Positions 24,178-32,681 of a stretch of DNA of 45,607 nucleotides are shown here, piece by piece. The stretch is from NCBI RefSeq assembly GCF_030409335.1, contig NZ_JAUFPN010000194.1, positions 45,488-91,094 of the forward strand. The letters are read 5' to 3'. The position numbers were made by a program, and so were the translations under genes. The notes below the pieces were generated by a model. It was not told where the DNA came from. It was given only the letters and a program-made list of their open reading frames with translations, and did not search any database. Origin of the DNA: Paeniroseomonas aquatica. GTDB taxonomy: Bacteria; Pseudomonadota; Alphaproteobacteria; Acetobacterales; Acetobacteraceae. Position 1 is the stretch's first letter. Each line of letters begins with the position of its first letter.

Positions 24178-25743
24178 ATGGTCCAGGTGCTCGATTGCAC
24201 GTTGCGTGACGGCGGGTATTACACGAACTGGGACTTCGAGCCGGAAACGGTCCGGACCTATCTCAGCAGCATCGCCCGCCTGCCGATCACCTACATCGAG
24301 ATCGGCTACGTGAACGATCCCGCCGAGGGCTATTTCGGCGAATACTATTTCCTGACGCCGGAGATGCTGACATCGGTGCGCGCCGTCCTGCGGCCCGACC
24401 AGAAGCTCGTCGTCATGATCGACGGCAAGAATTACCAGCCGGAGCGGCTCGCCACCCTGTTCGGCCCGATCGCCCATCTGGTGGACCTGGTGCGGATCAC
24501 CGTGGCGCCGAATGCGCTCGGGCATGGCGTGGGCCTGGCCCGGGCGCTGAAGGACATCGGCCTCAAGGTCGGCTTCAACGTCATGTACCTCTCGACCTTC
24601 CAGAACGACCTTTCGCAGATCCGCACCGCCTTCGACGAGTCGGACAGCTACGTAAGCCTGGCCCTGGTCGACAGCTACGGCGGCTGCCTGCCCTCCAGCG
24701 TGTCGGCGCTGTTCCGCGAGCTGCGGGAAGCGCTGCCCAACAAGATCATCGGCTTCCACGGGCACGACAACATGTGCCTGGCCTTCGCCAATACCCTCGC
24801 CGCCATCGAGGGCGGCGCCGACGTGGTGGACGGCACCTTCACCGGCATGGGCCGCGGCGCCGGCAACCTGCGGACCGAGACCGCCCTCATCCACCTCGCC
24901 GGCCAGGGCGGCAACGAGCCGCTCGACTACCAGGCGCTGAGCAGCGCCGTGGCGCCCTTCGAGGCGCTGCGCCGGGTCCACGAATGGGGCACCAACCTGC
25001 CCTACATGCTGTCCGGCGCGAACAACCTGCCGCAGAAGGACGTCATGGATTGGATCTCGAAGAACCGCTACTCGGTTCACTCGATCATCCAGGCGCTGCA
25101 GCGGCAGAGCGGCGGCGACGTCGACCTGCAGCCCTACCCGGAACTGCGGCCCAACAGCTTCGCCGCGCCCTGCGTGCTGCTGATCGGCGGCGGCCCCTCG
25201 GTCACCCGGCACCTGGAGGCCATCAGCCGCTTCGTCGCCAGGACCCGGCCGCTGGTCGTCTTCTCCAGCACGCGCCACCTCGCCCATGCCCGCCGGATCG
25301 GCGGCACCCAGCTGCTGTGCCTGCCGGGGCACGACGCCTTCCGCGCCGGCACGCACGACCATCTCGGCGGCATCGCCGCCGTCGTCGTGCCGACGCCGCC
25401 GCGCGTCCCGGGCTGCCTGCCCGGCGACGTCGACCTCTCGGTCTTCCAGGCCCCGGCGCTGCGCATGGACCAGCCGGGGAAGATCGGCCCGGTGTCGGAT
25501 ACCGGCCCGCTCGGCCTGGCCCTCGGCGCGACCCAGGCGCTCGGCACCCAGACCTGCTACCTCGCCGGCTTCGACGGCTACGAGATGGCGAGCATCGCCG
25601 AGCAGGAGCTCTCGCGCGAGGTGGAGCTGGCCCTCAGCCTGTTCCGCGGCGCGAACCCCGGCGTGACCCTGCGCAGCCTGACGCCGACCCGCTACAGGCT
25701 CGACCCGATGTCGGTCTACAGCCTGGTCGCGGCGGTGGACTGA
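24178..25743 (+). CDS. HMGL-type aldolase fused to a DUF115-like domain
   Basis: 521 residues in two parts. Residues 1 to about 275 are a DRE-TIM metallolyase barrel: CTLRDGGYY (Arg10, Asp11), metal-site His194-x-His196 (GFHGHDN), and a DGTFTGMGRGAGN loop (218-230) as in 4-hydroxy-2-oxovalerate aldolase. Such enzymes make or break C-C bonds next to a 2-keto acid. Residues about 330-520 start VLLIGGGPSVTRHLE, similar to the G-G-G-P-S motif of DUF115/MptE-like domains known from flagellin-glycosylation (Maf) proteins. The fusion, next to a CMP-transferase and a HAD phosphatase, suggests synthesis of an unusual keto-sugar acid. AGGAG precedes the ATG. Confidence 0.85.
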   Translation: MVQVLDCTLRDGGYYTNWDFEPETVRTYLSSIARLPITYIEIGYVNDPAEGYFGEYYFLTPEMLTSVRAVLRPDQKLVVMIDGKNYQPERLATLFGPIAHLVDLVRITVAPNALGHGVGLARALKDIGLKVGFNVMYLSTFQNDLSQIRTAFDESDSYVSLALVDSYGGCLPSSVSALFRELREALPNKIIGFHGHDNMCLAFANTLAAIEGGADVVDGTFTGMGRGAGNLRTETALIHLAGQGGNEPLDYQALSSAVAPFEALRRVHEWGTNLPYMLSGANNLPQKDVMDWISKNRYSVHSIIQALQRQSGGDVDLQPYPELRPNSFAAPCVLLIGGGPSVTRHLEAISRFVARTRPLVVFSSTRHLAHARRIGGTQLLCLPGHDAFRAGTHDHLGGIAAVVVPTPPRVPGCLPGDVDLSVFQAPALRMDQPGKIGPVSDTGPLGLALGATQALGTQTCYLAGFDGYEMASIAEQELSREVELALSLFRGANPGVTLRSLTPTRYRLDPMSVYSLVAAVD

Positions 25744-25756
25744 GCCCACCGCCCGA

Positions 25757-25778
25757 CGGCGGCCTGCCCCTGCCGCCG
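25757..25778. terminator. Bidirectional terminator candidate
   Basis: CGGCGGC (25757-25763) and GCCGCCG (25772-25778) form a perfect 7-bp stem with an 8-base loop in the 36-bp gap between the convergent aldolase and SDR stops. No U-run. Confidence 0.45.
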
Positions 25779-25779
25779 G

Positions 25780-26571
25780 CTAATCCAGGCTGCCGGCCGA
25801 GATGCCGACCGGGGCCGCCGTCCGCCCGCCGTCGATCGCGTATTGCGCGCCGGTGATGTTGCCGGCGAGGTCGGAGCAGAGGAACAGCACGAGGTTCGCC
25901 ACCTCCTCCGCGGTGCCGTAGCGGCGCAGCGGGATCGAGCCGGCGTAGCGGGCCTCGAGCCCCTCCGGGTTGTTCGGCGACACCTGCCGGGCGATGTCCT
26001 GCACCATGCGCGTGGCGATCGGTCCGGGGCAGATGGCATTGACCCGGACGCCGAGCGGCCCGACCTCGCCGGCGGCGACCTTCGTGAGGCCCATCACCGC
26101 ATGCTTGGAGGCGACATAGGCCGGCATGCCCGCGGTGCCGATCATCCCGGCGATGGAGGCGGTGTTCACCACCGCGCCGCCGCGCTGGCGGATCATCACC
26201 GGCAGCACGTGGCGCAGGCCGAGGAAGACGCCCTTGACGTTGACGCCCATGACCGCGTCGAAGACCGCTTCGTCGTACTCCGCGGTCGGCGCGACCTTGC
26301 CCTCGATGCCGGCGTTGTTGTGGAAGCAGTCGATCCGGCCGAAGCTGTCGAGCGCCGCCTGCACATAGGCCTGCACATCGGCCGAGCGGGTCACGTCGGC
26401 GGCGCGGAAGATCGCCGCCCGGCCGATCTCGGCGGCGACCGCCGCGCCGGCCTCGGCATCGCGATCCACCACCACCACCTTCGCGCCCTGCCGGGCGAAG
26501 CCCAGCGAGACGGCGCGGCCGATGCCATTCGCGCCGCCCGTCACCACGGCGACCTTTCCGCTGAAGTCCAT
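25780..26571 (-). CDS. SDR-family oxidoreductase
   Basis: 263 residues, classical short-chain dehydrogenase: TGGANGIG at 11-18, HNNAG in the fourth strand, NTAS with catalytic Ser, YVASK with Tyr and Lys, and PGPIATRM after strand six. The C-terminal LRRYGTAEEVANLVLFLCSD and DGG are typical of FabG-like and glucose/alcohol dehydrogenases; an Asp after strand two (VVVDRD) predicts NAD(H). Substrate unknown. GGAGGAA precedes the ATG at 26571. It lies 109 bp downstream of the glycosyltransferase gene on the same strand. Confidence 0.9.
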   Translation of the reverse strand: MDFSGKVAVVTGGANGIGRAVSLGFARQGAKVVVVDRDAEAGAAVAAEIGRAAIFRAADVTRSADVQAYVQAALDSFGRIDCFHNNAGIEGKVAPTAEYDEAVFDAVMGVNVKGVFLGLRHVLPVMIRQRGGAVVNTASIAGMIGTAGMPAYVASKHAVMGLTKVAAGEVGPLGVRVNAICPGPIATRMVQDIARQVSPNNPEGLEARYAGSIPLRRYGTAEEVANLVLFLCSDLAGNITGAQYAIDGGRTAAPVGISAGSLD

Positions 26572-26656
26572 CCTGGCGTTCCTCCGTTGCGAACCCGTCT
26601 TGCGCGGGTCCCGCATGCTGGCCCCTCCACCCCGGGGATTCAACACGGGGGCGGCA

Positions 26657-26684
26657 GCCGGGGGCGCTAGGCCGGGGGCGCTAG
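26657..26684. repeat. Perfect 14-bp tandem duplication at a stop codon
   Basis: GCCGGGGGCGCTAG occurs at 26657-26670 and 26671-26684. The second copy contains the stop codon (CTA, 26681-26683, read on the minus strand) of the upstream glycosyltransferase; the first lies just beyond it. It looks like a slippage duplication. Confidence 0.75.
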
Positions 26685-27841
26685 GGCAGGACGCGCACCC
26701 GGTCCGGGCCATCCAGGGCATAGGAGACGTGCCGCCAGGACAGCCGCCGGCACGGCACCGCCTGCAGCAGGAGCACCAGCGTCACCAGGGTGCCGACCGG
26801 CGGGGTGAGCGCGACCAGCAGCTGGCGGAGCCGCTCGCGGCGCGGCTCCGGGGCGCCGATCAGCCGGCCCAGCCGGTCCTGCAGCCCCCAGCGCAGCAGC
26901 CGCAGCGCCAGCAGGCCGAGGACGAGCCCCTGCGCCAGGCCCGACCCGGCCGCCAGGCCCAGCAGCGCCACCCAGCCGGCCAGGTCCAGGCCGAAGACCA
27001 GCAGCGAGGCGTGGAACAGCAGCGGGCGATAGAGGTGCACGATCCGCATCTGCCGCCGCATGAAGGAGGCGACCCCGCCCTCGGGCGGAGTCGGCAGCAG
27101 CAGGATCCGGCGCGTCAGCACCCGCAGCCCCGCCCGGCGGGCCGCGGTCCCGATCGCCAGGTCGTCCGAGAGCACGCGGTCGAGGACCGCCGGCACGTCC
27201 AGCACCGCCAGCGCCCGGCGGGAGAAGGCGAGCGAGCCGCCCCAGGCGAAGGCGGAGGCCTGGAATTTCGGCAGCACGGCGAAGCCGCGGTCGAGCCAGG
27301 CGAGGTACTGCGCCAGGACGCCCGCCCCCGCGGTCAGGGGCCAGCGGTAGCCGGTGACCAGGTCCCAGCTGCCCTCCAGCGCCGGGCTCGCCAGCGTCGA
27401 CAGCCACCACCGCTGCGGCAGGATGTCGGCATCGAGCATCACCGCGGCGGCGTCCTCCTCGTCCAGCTGCCGGAAGCCGGCGATCAGGTTGCTGCACTTG
27501 TGGCTGCGGGTCCTCGTATGCGCGGCGAAGGCCAGCTGCAGCGGGAAGGGCAGCAGGGCGGCCAGGGACAGGGCCTGGGCGGCGGCCGGATCGGCCGGGC
27601 CCTCGACCGCCACGATGAGCCGCCGTGGCCGCAGGGTCTGCGCCGCCAGCGCCCGGAACAGCGCCGCGAGCGCCGGCGTCGGGCCGGCCAGCGGCAGGAT
27701 CAGCGTGACCCCGCCCTCGCAGCGGCGGGAGGCAGGCCGGACCCGGGCCGCATGCACCACCGCCGCGACCGCCGCGGTCAGCGACAGGGCGCAGCAGATC
27801 GTGGCGAGCAGCCAGGGCAGTGATGCCAAAGGTACCGTCAA
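26681..27841 (-). CDS. Ceramide glucosyltransferase/HpnI-like GT2 glycosyltransferase
   Basis: 386 residues. A membrane anchor (about 8-32) is followed by a GT-A domain: THKCSNLIAGFRQL-like NTP-sugar loop (SHKCSNL), MLDADILP (D-x-D, about 134-140), a D-D-L at LSDDLAIG and R-R-Q-M-R-I, corresponding to the (Q/R)xxRW acceptor motif. Three C-terminal hydrophobic stretches follow. This layout matches GT21 ceramide glucosyltransferases and hopanoid HpnI, so it probably glycosylates a membrane lipid. The start is a TTG at 27841 with GTGAGGG before it; no in-frame ATG lies near. Not in a hopanoid (hpn) cluster, so HpnI identity is not claimed. Confidence 0.82.
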   Translation of the reverse strand: MTVPLASLPWLLATICCALSLTAAVAAVVHAARVRPASRRCEGGVTLILPLAGPTPALAALFRALAAQTLRPRRLIVAVEGPADPAAAQALSLAALLPFPLQLAFAAHTRTRSHKCSNLIAGFRQLDEEDAAAVMLDADILPQRWWLSTLASPALEGSWDLVTGYRWPLTAGAGVLAQYLAWLDRGFAVLPKFQASAFAWGGSLAFSRRALAVLDVPAVLDRVLSDDLAIGTAARRAGLRVLTRRILLLPTPPEGGVASFMRRQMRIVHLYRPLLFHASLLVFGLDLAGWVALLGLAAGSGLAQGLVLGLLALRLLRWGLQDRLGRLIGAPEPRRERLRQLLVALTPPVGTLVTLVLLLQAVPCRRLSWRHVSYALDGPDRVRVLP

Positions 27842-27890
27842 ACCCTCACCCGCCGGAACGCGCCGCGATCGGTACGATCCTGGACGAGTT

Positions 27891-27924
27891 CATGGAAACC
27901 GGGGCAGGCTACCCGGTTTCCATG
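27891..27924. repeat. 34-bp palindrome with perfect 13-bp arms
   Basis: CATGGAAACCGGG (27891-27903), loop GCAGGCTA, CCCGGTTTCCATG (27912-27924). It lies between the hydrolase stop (28020) and the glycosyltransferase start (27841), both on the minus strand. No U-run follows on either strand, so an operator or anti-repressor site 50 bp before the glycosyltransferase is as likely as a terminator. Confidence 0.65.
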
Positions 27925-28019
27925 CCGAGGCATCAGGAGTTAGTGGCGCGGCGGGCCGCCTGACCGCACCGCGTCGTTGCCGGCGCGGTCTTGGCCCGCC
28001 GGTCCGGCCGGGGTCGGCG

Positions 28020-29096
28020 CTAGAAGGCGCCCCTGGCGATCCAGGCCGCGCCCTCCTGCTCCGCCCCCGAAGGCAGGGCCGCCTGCGGCGCGCGGGTGAA
28101 GGCCAGGATGTCCTCCGCCACCACCGCCCGCTGCTGGTCGCGCAGCAGGATGTGCCATCCCTGCCGGTACAGCCCCACCCGGCCGCCGCCGCCGGCCGGC
28201 AGGCGGCGCAGGGTGGCGACCGTCGGCGCCTGCTCGGTGACGTTGTCCTTCGCCCCGTACAGGAACAGCGTCGGCGCCGCGCAGCACCGCGCCACCGCGG
28301 CCTTGGAGATCCCGTTCATCTCCAGCAGCCCGGCCACGACATCCACCCGGGTGTCCTTCACGGTGAGGGGGTCCTCGGCGAAGCGGTCCAGCGCGGCCTG
28401 GTTGTCGGTGGCGATCATGGCGGGCGAGGCCGAGGACACGCCGAGGCTGGGGAATTGCAGCAGGGCCAGGCGGAAGGACGCCGCCGTCACCGCATTCATC
28501 TCCTCGAGCCGCCACAGCCCCGGCGCGAGCAGGATCCAGCCGTCGACCAGCGACGCCTCCCCCGCCGCCTGCAGCCGCTCCGCCGCCAGCAGGGCGACAT
28601 TCGCCCCCATGCTCTCGCCGAGCACGAAGAGCGGGACATCGGGCCGCTGCGCGCGGATCAGCCGGATGGCCGCCACCGCGTCGCTCGCCAGGGCCTCGGG
28701 GCCGGCCCAGATCCCCCGGTGCGGATTGCCCGCATGGCCGCGCTGGTCGTAGGCGAGGAGGCGCAGCCCGCCCGCGCGCAGCGGCGGGGCGCTTTCGGCG
28801 ATGAAATTGGCGGCGTGGTCGTTCAGCCCGTGCAGCGCCAGCAGCTGCGCCCGGGGCGGGCCGTCCGGCTGCCATTCGTGCAGCGCCAGGCGAAGGCCGT
28901 CGGCCGTGCGGAGATGCCCCGCCCCGATCGCCGGCGTGGTGACCGGCGCACCGAGCCCCACGACCCGCGGGCTGCAGCCCGCCAGCAGCGCCATGCCGAG
29001 CAGCAGGCAGGCCAGGGGGGAGGCCAGGGGGGCGGCCATGGCGGTCCGCCGCCGCGCCACGATCAGCTTCGGAGTCCAGGGCGGTCCCAGGCGCAT
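28020..29096 (-). CDS. Lipoprotein alpha/beta hydrolase (lysophospholipase/monoacylglycerol lipase-like)
   Basis: 358 residues. A long Arg-rich n-region leads to a hydrophobic core and lipobox LLAGC (Cys about 41), so the enzyme is probably lipid-anchored outside the cytoplasmic membrane. The hydrolase domain shows LLALHGLNDHAANF (oxyanion loop), YDQRGHAGNPHRG, nucleophile elbow GESMG (Ser about 161), an Asp in LYGAKDNVT and a His in QGWHILLRD. This resembles the serine-aminopeptidase-S33/PldB lysophospholipase family. GGGAAG precedes ATG 29096; GTG 29102 is an alternative. Downstream gene: the glycosyltransferase after the 34-bp palindrome. Confidence 0.87.
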   Translation of the reverse strand: MRLGPPWTPKLIVARRRTAMAAPLASPLACLLLGMALLAGCSPRVVGLGAPVTTPAIGAGHLRTADGLRLALHEWQPDGPPRAQLLALHGLNDHAANFIAESAPPLRAGGLRLLAYDQRGHAGNPHRGIWAGPEALASDAVAAIRLIRAQRPDVPLFVLGESMGANVALLAAERLQAAGEASLVDGWILLAPGLWRLEEMNAVTAASFRLALLQFPSLGVSSASPAMIATDNQAALDRFAEDPLTVKDTRVDVVAGLLEMNGISKAAVARCCAAPTLFLYGAKDNVTEQAPTVATLRRLPAGGGGRVGLYRQGWHILLRDQQRAVVAEDILAFTRAPQAALPSGAEQEGAAWIARGAF

Positions 29097-29173
29097 CGAC
29101 ACATCTTCCCTTCGGCGAGGCCGGCCCGCCCGGCGCGGCGGCCAAGGCCCGATCCCGGACTGCGCCGATTCCC

Positions 29174-29848
29174 TTACCGGTTCGCTGCCAGCAGGGACCC
29201 GAGCACGTCGGTCACGCCGCTCAGGGTGATCTGGGTGCCGACGCAGAGCATGAGGAAGGCGGCCAGCCGGGTGACGACGCGGGCGCGCGCCTCCCCCAGC
29301 AGCCCCGTCAGCCGGTCCGCCGAGGCATAGGCCAGCCAGACCGCCGCCGCCACGAGGATGGCGGCGGCCGAGATGCCGGCGAAGAAGGGCAGGATCGCCG
29401 TGATTCCCCCCGCAGGCCGGTTGGCCCCGAGGGCGATCGCCACCGATATGGTCCCGGGCCCGGTGGTGAAGGGCATGGTGAGCGGGAAGAAGGCGACATC
29501 CTCCTCGCCCTCGGCCCCCTCGGCCTGCTCCTGCTTGCGCGCCTCGATATGCTCCGGCGCCGAGAGCAGGCTCCAGGCCCGGGTCGCCACGACCAGCCCG
29601 CCGGCGATGCGGAGCGCCGCCAGGCTGACGCCGAAGAACTCAAGCAGGTAGGCGCCGAACCACAGCGAGCCCAGCATCACCAGCGCCGCGTAGCAGCCGA
29701 TGCGGCGGGCCAGCGCCACCCGCGCCGCATGCGTCCGCTCCGCCGTCACCTGGCTGAAGATGAGCGAGGCGCCGATCGGGTTGACGATGGAGAAGAGCGC
29801 GGAGAAGGCCAGCACGAAGCTCTGCAGCGCCACCCCGGACCCGATCAT
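29174..29848 (-). CDS. MarC-family integral membrane protein
   Basis: 224 residues with six predicted hydrophobic segments. The MarC signatures are clear: SIVNPIGASLIFSQVT near the start and FFPLTMPFTTGPGTISVAIA in the middle (about 120-138). An acidic loop (KQEQAEGAEGEEDVAF) joins helices 3 and 4. MarC proteins lie in the inner membrane; the once-proposed multidrug resistance role was not upheld in E. coli, and the function is unknown. The gene lies 22 bp after the aminopeptidase on the same strand, likely co-transcribed. Confidence 0.92.
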   Translation of the reverse strand: MIGSGVALQSFVLAFSALFSIVNPIGASLIFSQVTAERTHAARVALARRIGCYAALVMLGSLWFGAYLLEFFGVSLAALRIAGGLVVATRAWSLLSAPEHIEARKQEQAEGAEGEEDVAFFPLTMPFTTGPGTISVAIALGANRPAGGITAILPFFAGISAAAILVAAAVWLAYASADRLTGLLGEARARVVTRLAAFLMLCVGTQITLSGVTDVLGSLLAANR

Positions 29849-29870
29849 CCGCGCGGCCCCGGGCGCGCCG

Positions 29871-31163
29871 CTACCGCACCCACTCGCCCCGGCGCATCAG
29901 CGGCTCGGCCTGGCCCGCCGCGTCCAGCCCGTCGACCTCGGTCTCGCCCGAGCCGATCATCCAGTCCACGTGGATCAGGCTGCGATTGGCGCCGCGTTCG
30001 GCCAGCTGGGCCGCCTCCAGCCCGGGATCGACGAAGCATTTCGAATAGGCCTGGCCGAGCGCGATGTGGCTGGCGGCATTCTCGTCGAACAGCGTGTTGT
30101 AGAACAGCAGCCCGCTCTGCGAGATCGGGTTGGAATGCGGCACCAGCGCCACCTCGCCCAGGCGGCGGGCGCCGTCGTCGGTGCCGATCATCCGCTCCAG
30201 CACCGGCTGGCCGGCGCTGGCCGCGGCCTCGGTGATCCGCCCCGCCTCGAACCGCACCCGGATGTCGCGGATCAGCGTGCCCTGGTAGGCCAGCGGCTTG
30301 CTGGCCGCGACCACGCCCTCGACCCGCAGGCAGTGGGGCGTGGTGAAGACCTCCTCGGTCGGGATGTTCGGGTTGCCGGTGATGCCGTTCTTCGCGGTCG
30401 AGAGCCCGCCCATCCAGGCATGGCCATCGGCCAGGCCGACCCGCAGGTCGGTGCCCGGGCCACGGAAGTGCAGCGCGGCGTAGCGCCGCTCGTTCAGCAT
30501 CCGCCGCTTGGCCATCAGCCGGGCATTGTGCTGCGCCCAGGCCTCCACCGGGTCCGGTTCGTCGACCCGGGAGGCGGCGAAGATGGCGTCCCACAAGCGG
30601 GCCACCGCCGCCGCCTCGTCGAGGTCGGGGAACATGCAGCGGGCCCAGGCCGGCGTCGCATGGGCGACCAGGGTCCAGTTGATGGCGGTGGCGGTGATCA
30701 GCTCCAGCGCCGGCCGATAGGCCAGCGACCGCGCCCGGTTGGCCCGCGCCACCTTCGCCGGGTCCTGCCCGGCCAGCAGCGTGGGATCGTCGCCGACGAT
30801 GGCCAGCCGGGCCGCGCCGTCGCGGAAGGCCTGCGCCATGCCGTCGTACAGCCAGGCGGGGGCGGCATCGAAGCTGGCCTCCGGGGCATGGCGGAAGCGC
30901 GCCAGCGTCGACTGGTCGTCGCCCAGGATGGTGGTGACCAGGCTGGCGCCGGCCCGGTAGGCCTGCTCGGTGATCAGCCGCGCCAGCGGCAGCGCCTCCA
31001 CCGGTGCGGTCATCACCAGCTCCTGCCCCGGGGTCAGGCCGAGGCCCACGCGCACCGCCAGCTCGGCCAGCCGCCCGAGCCGCGCCGCATGCCGCAGCGA
31101 GGCGTCCGGGCCGGCGCCGTCATGCCCTGCAGTCGTCGCCACCACTTTCTCCCTGGATGCCAT
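29871..31163 (-). CDS. M29-family metallo-aminopeptidase
   Basis: About 430 residues from ATG 31163; however, AGGGAG at 31149-31154 sits just before two in-frame GTGs (31145, 31142), so the true start may be there. The C-terminal half carries the M29 metal-binding pattern: NIPTEEVFTTPH, SGLLFYNTLFDENAASHIAL and HVDWMIGSGETEVDG. The N-terminal half has QAYRAGASLVTTILGDD, also typical of thermophilic aminopeptidase T-type enzymes. They release N-terminal residues from peptides in the cytosol. The gene is divergent from a flavin monooxygenase gene and followed closely by marC. Confidence 0.92.
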   Translation of the reverse strand: MASREKVVATTAGHDGAGPDASLRHAARLGRLAELAVRVGLGLTPGQELVMTAPVEALPLARLITEQAYRAGASLVTTILGDDQSTLARFRHAPEASFDAAPAWLYDGMAQAFRDGAARLAIVGDDPTLLAGQDPAKVARANRARSLAYRPALELITATAINWTLVAHATPAWARCMFPDLDEAAAVARLWDAIFAASRVDEPDPVEAWAQHNARLMAKRRMLNERRYAALHFRGPGTDLRVGLADGHAWMGGLSTAKNGITGNPNIPTEEVFTTPHCLRVEGVVAASKPLAYQGTLIRDIRVRFEAGRITEAAASAGQPVLERMIGTDDGARRLGEVALVPHSNPISQSGLLFYNTLFDENAASHIALGQAYSKCFVDPGLEAAQLAERGANRSLIHVDWMIGSGETEVDGLDAAGQAEPLMRRGEWVR

Positions 31164-31322
31164 CAAAGTCGAAGATGGCGGCTCGCCCGGGCGGGAGCAA
31201 GCCGGGCCCGGCGGCCCGGCCCTCGACGGCCGGCGGCGCCCCGCCCACACTCCGGCCGCAGGACGCCGATCCGGGACGACGCCATCCGCCCGGGCAGGCA
31301 CAGGGCCCGAAGGAGTAGTGCC

Positions 31323-32621
31323 ATGCCCCGCCGGATGAACCTGGTCGCCTACCTGAAGACCGGCCCCACCGCCAACCATGCCGGCGGCTGGCGCCATCCC
31401 GGCGCCGACCTGCAGAACATCCTCGACCCCGCCCGCTACGAGCACATCGCCCGGGTGCTGGAAGCCGCCCGCTTCGACGGCTGCTTCTACGCCGACGCCT
31501 TCGGCATCGCGGACATCCACCGCGGCAGCTTCCGCCCCTATGTCGAGCTGGGCGGGCAGATCAGCTACCTCGACCCGATGCTGGTGCTGCCGCTGATGGC
31601 CCGCGTCACCCGCCACCTCGGCCTCGGCGCCACGCTCTCGACCACCTTCCACCCGCCCTACCTGCTGGCGCGGATGCTCTCGACGCTCGACCACCTCAGC
31701 GGCGGCCGCGCCTGCTGGAACGTCGTCACCTCCGCCACCGAATTCGAGGCGCGCAACTTCGGCATGACCCTGCCGCCCAAGGACCAGCGCTACGATCAGG
31801 CGGATGAGATGCTGGAGGCCTGCTGCGCCCTCTGGGAGGGATGGGAGCCCGATGCGCTGGTGCTGGATGCCGCGGCAGGCCGCTTCGCCGATCCCGACCG
31901 CATCCGCTACGCCGACTACGCCGGGCAATACGTCACCACCCGCGGCCCGCTGGCGATGCCGCGCAGCCCGCAGACCCGGCCGGTCTTCCTCCAGGCCGGC
32001 GCCTCCCCGCGCGGCCGCGCCTTCGCCGCGCGCTGGGCGGAGGCGGTCTTCTGCGCCTCGCACGGCCGGGCGGAGACACTGGCCTTCTATGCCGACATGA
32101 AGGCCCGCGTCGCCGCCGCCGGCCGCGCACCGGAGGAGTGCGCCATCCTGCCCGCGCTCTCGGTGGTGCTGGGCGAGACCGCGTCCATCGCCCGGGAGAA
32201 GGCCGCCCACCTGCAGTCCCTGATCAACCCGGAGCTGACGCTGGCCACCAATTCCACCATGCTCGGCGCCGACCTCAGCCAGCACCGCACGCCGGAGGCG
32301 CTCTCCGCCGCCCAGGGCCACCAGGGAATCCAGGGGACCGAGGACCGCGTGCTCCAGCTCATGAAGGCCGAGGGCATCAGCTTCGCCGAGGCCGCCAGCC
32401 GGCCGCGCGGCCTGGTCGTCGGCACCGCCGCCATGGTCGCCGATCATATGGAGGACCTGTTCCGCGCCGGCGGCTGCGACGGCTTCGTGCTCTCGCCGAC
32501 CGTCTCGCCGCTGATGTTCGAGGAATTCGGCCGCCTGGTCGTGCCCGAGCTGCAACGCCGCGGCCTGTTCCGCCGCGAATACGCCGGCCGCACCCTGCGG
32601 GAGAACCTGCGGGCGCCCTGA
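31323..32621 (+). CDS. NtaA/DmoA-family FMN-dependent monooxygenase
   Basis: 432 residues, bacterial luciferase-like TIM barrel. Family marks are MNLVAYLKTGPTANHAGGWR, RYEHIARVLEAARFDGCFYA, LGLGATLSTTFHPPYLLARM, LDHLSGGRACWNVVTS and PVFLQAGASPRGRAFAARWA. The family uses FMNH2 from a separate reductase to oxidise substrates such as nitrilotriacetate, dimethyl sulfide, dibenzothiophene or alkanesulfonates; the substrate here is not evident and no flavin reductase is adjacent. AAGGAG lies eight bases before the ATG at 31323, which fixes the start. Confidence 0.93.
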   Translation: MPRRMNLVAYLKTGPTANHAGGWRHPGADLQNILDPARYEHIARVLEAARFDGCFYADAFGIADIHRGSFRPYVELGGQISYLDPMLVLPLMARVTRHLGLGATLSTTFHPPYLLARMLSTLDHLSGGRACWNVVTSATEFEARNFGMTLPPKDQRYDQADEMLEACCALWEGWEPDALVLDAAAGRFADPDRIRYADYAGQYVTTRGPLAMPRSPQTRPVFLQAGASPRGRAFAARWAEAVFCASHGRAETLAFYADMKARVAAAGRAPEECAILPALSVVLGETASIAREKAAHLQSLINPELTLATNSTMLGADLSQHRTPEALSAAQGHQGIQGTEDRVLQLMKAEGISFAEAASRPRGLVVGTAAMVADHMEDLFRAGGCDGFVLSPTVSPLMFEEFGRLVVPELQRRGLFRREYAGRTLRENLRAP

Positions 32622-32681
32622 GGCTCGCGGCCGGAGGCCCGGACATGCAAGGCTGCCCGCCTGCGACTCGGGGGATGCGGC

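Noticed and set aside
26681-27841. Naming the GT2 gene hpnI
   Set aside because: The sequence fits HpnI and ceramide glucosyltransferases equally, and no other hopanoid genes adjoin.
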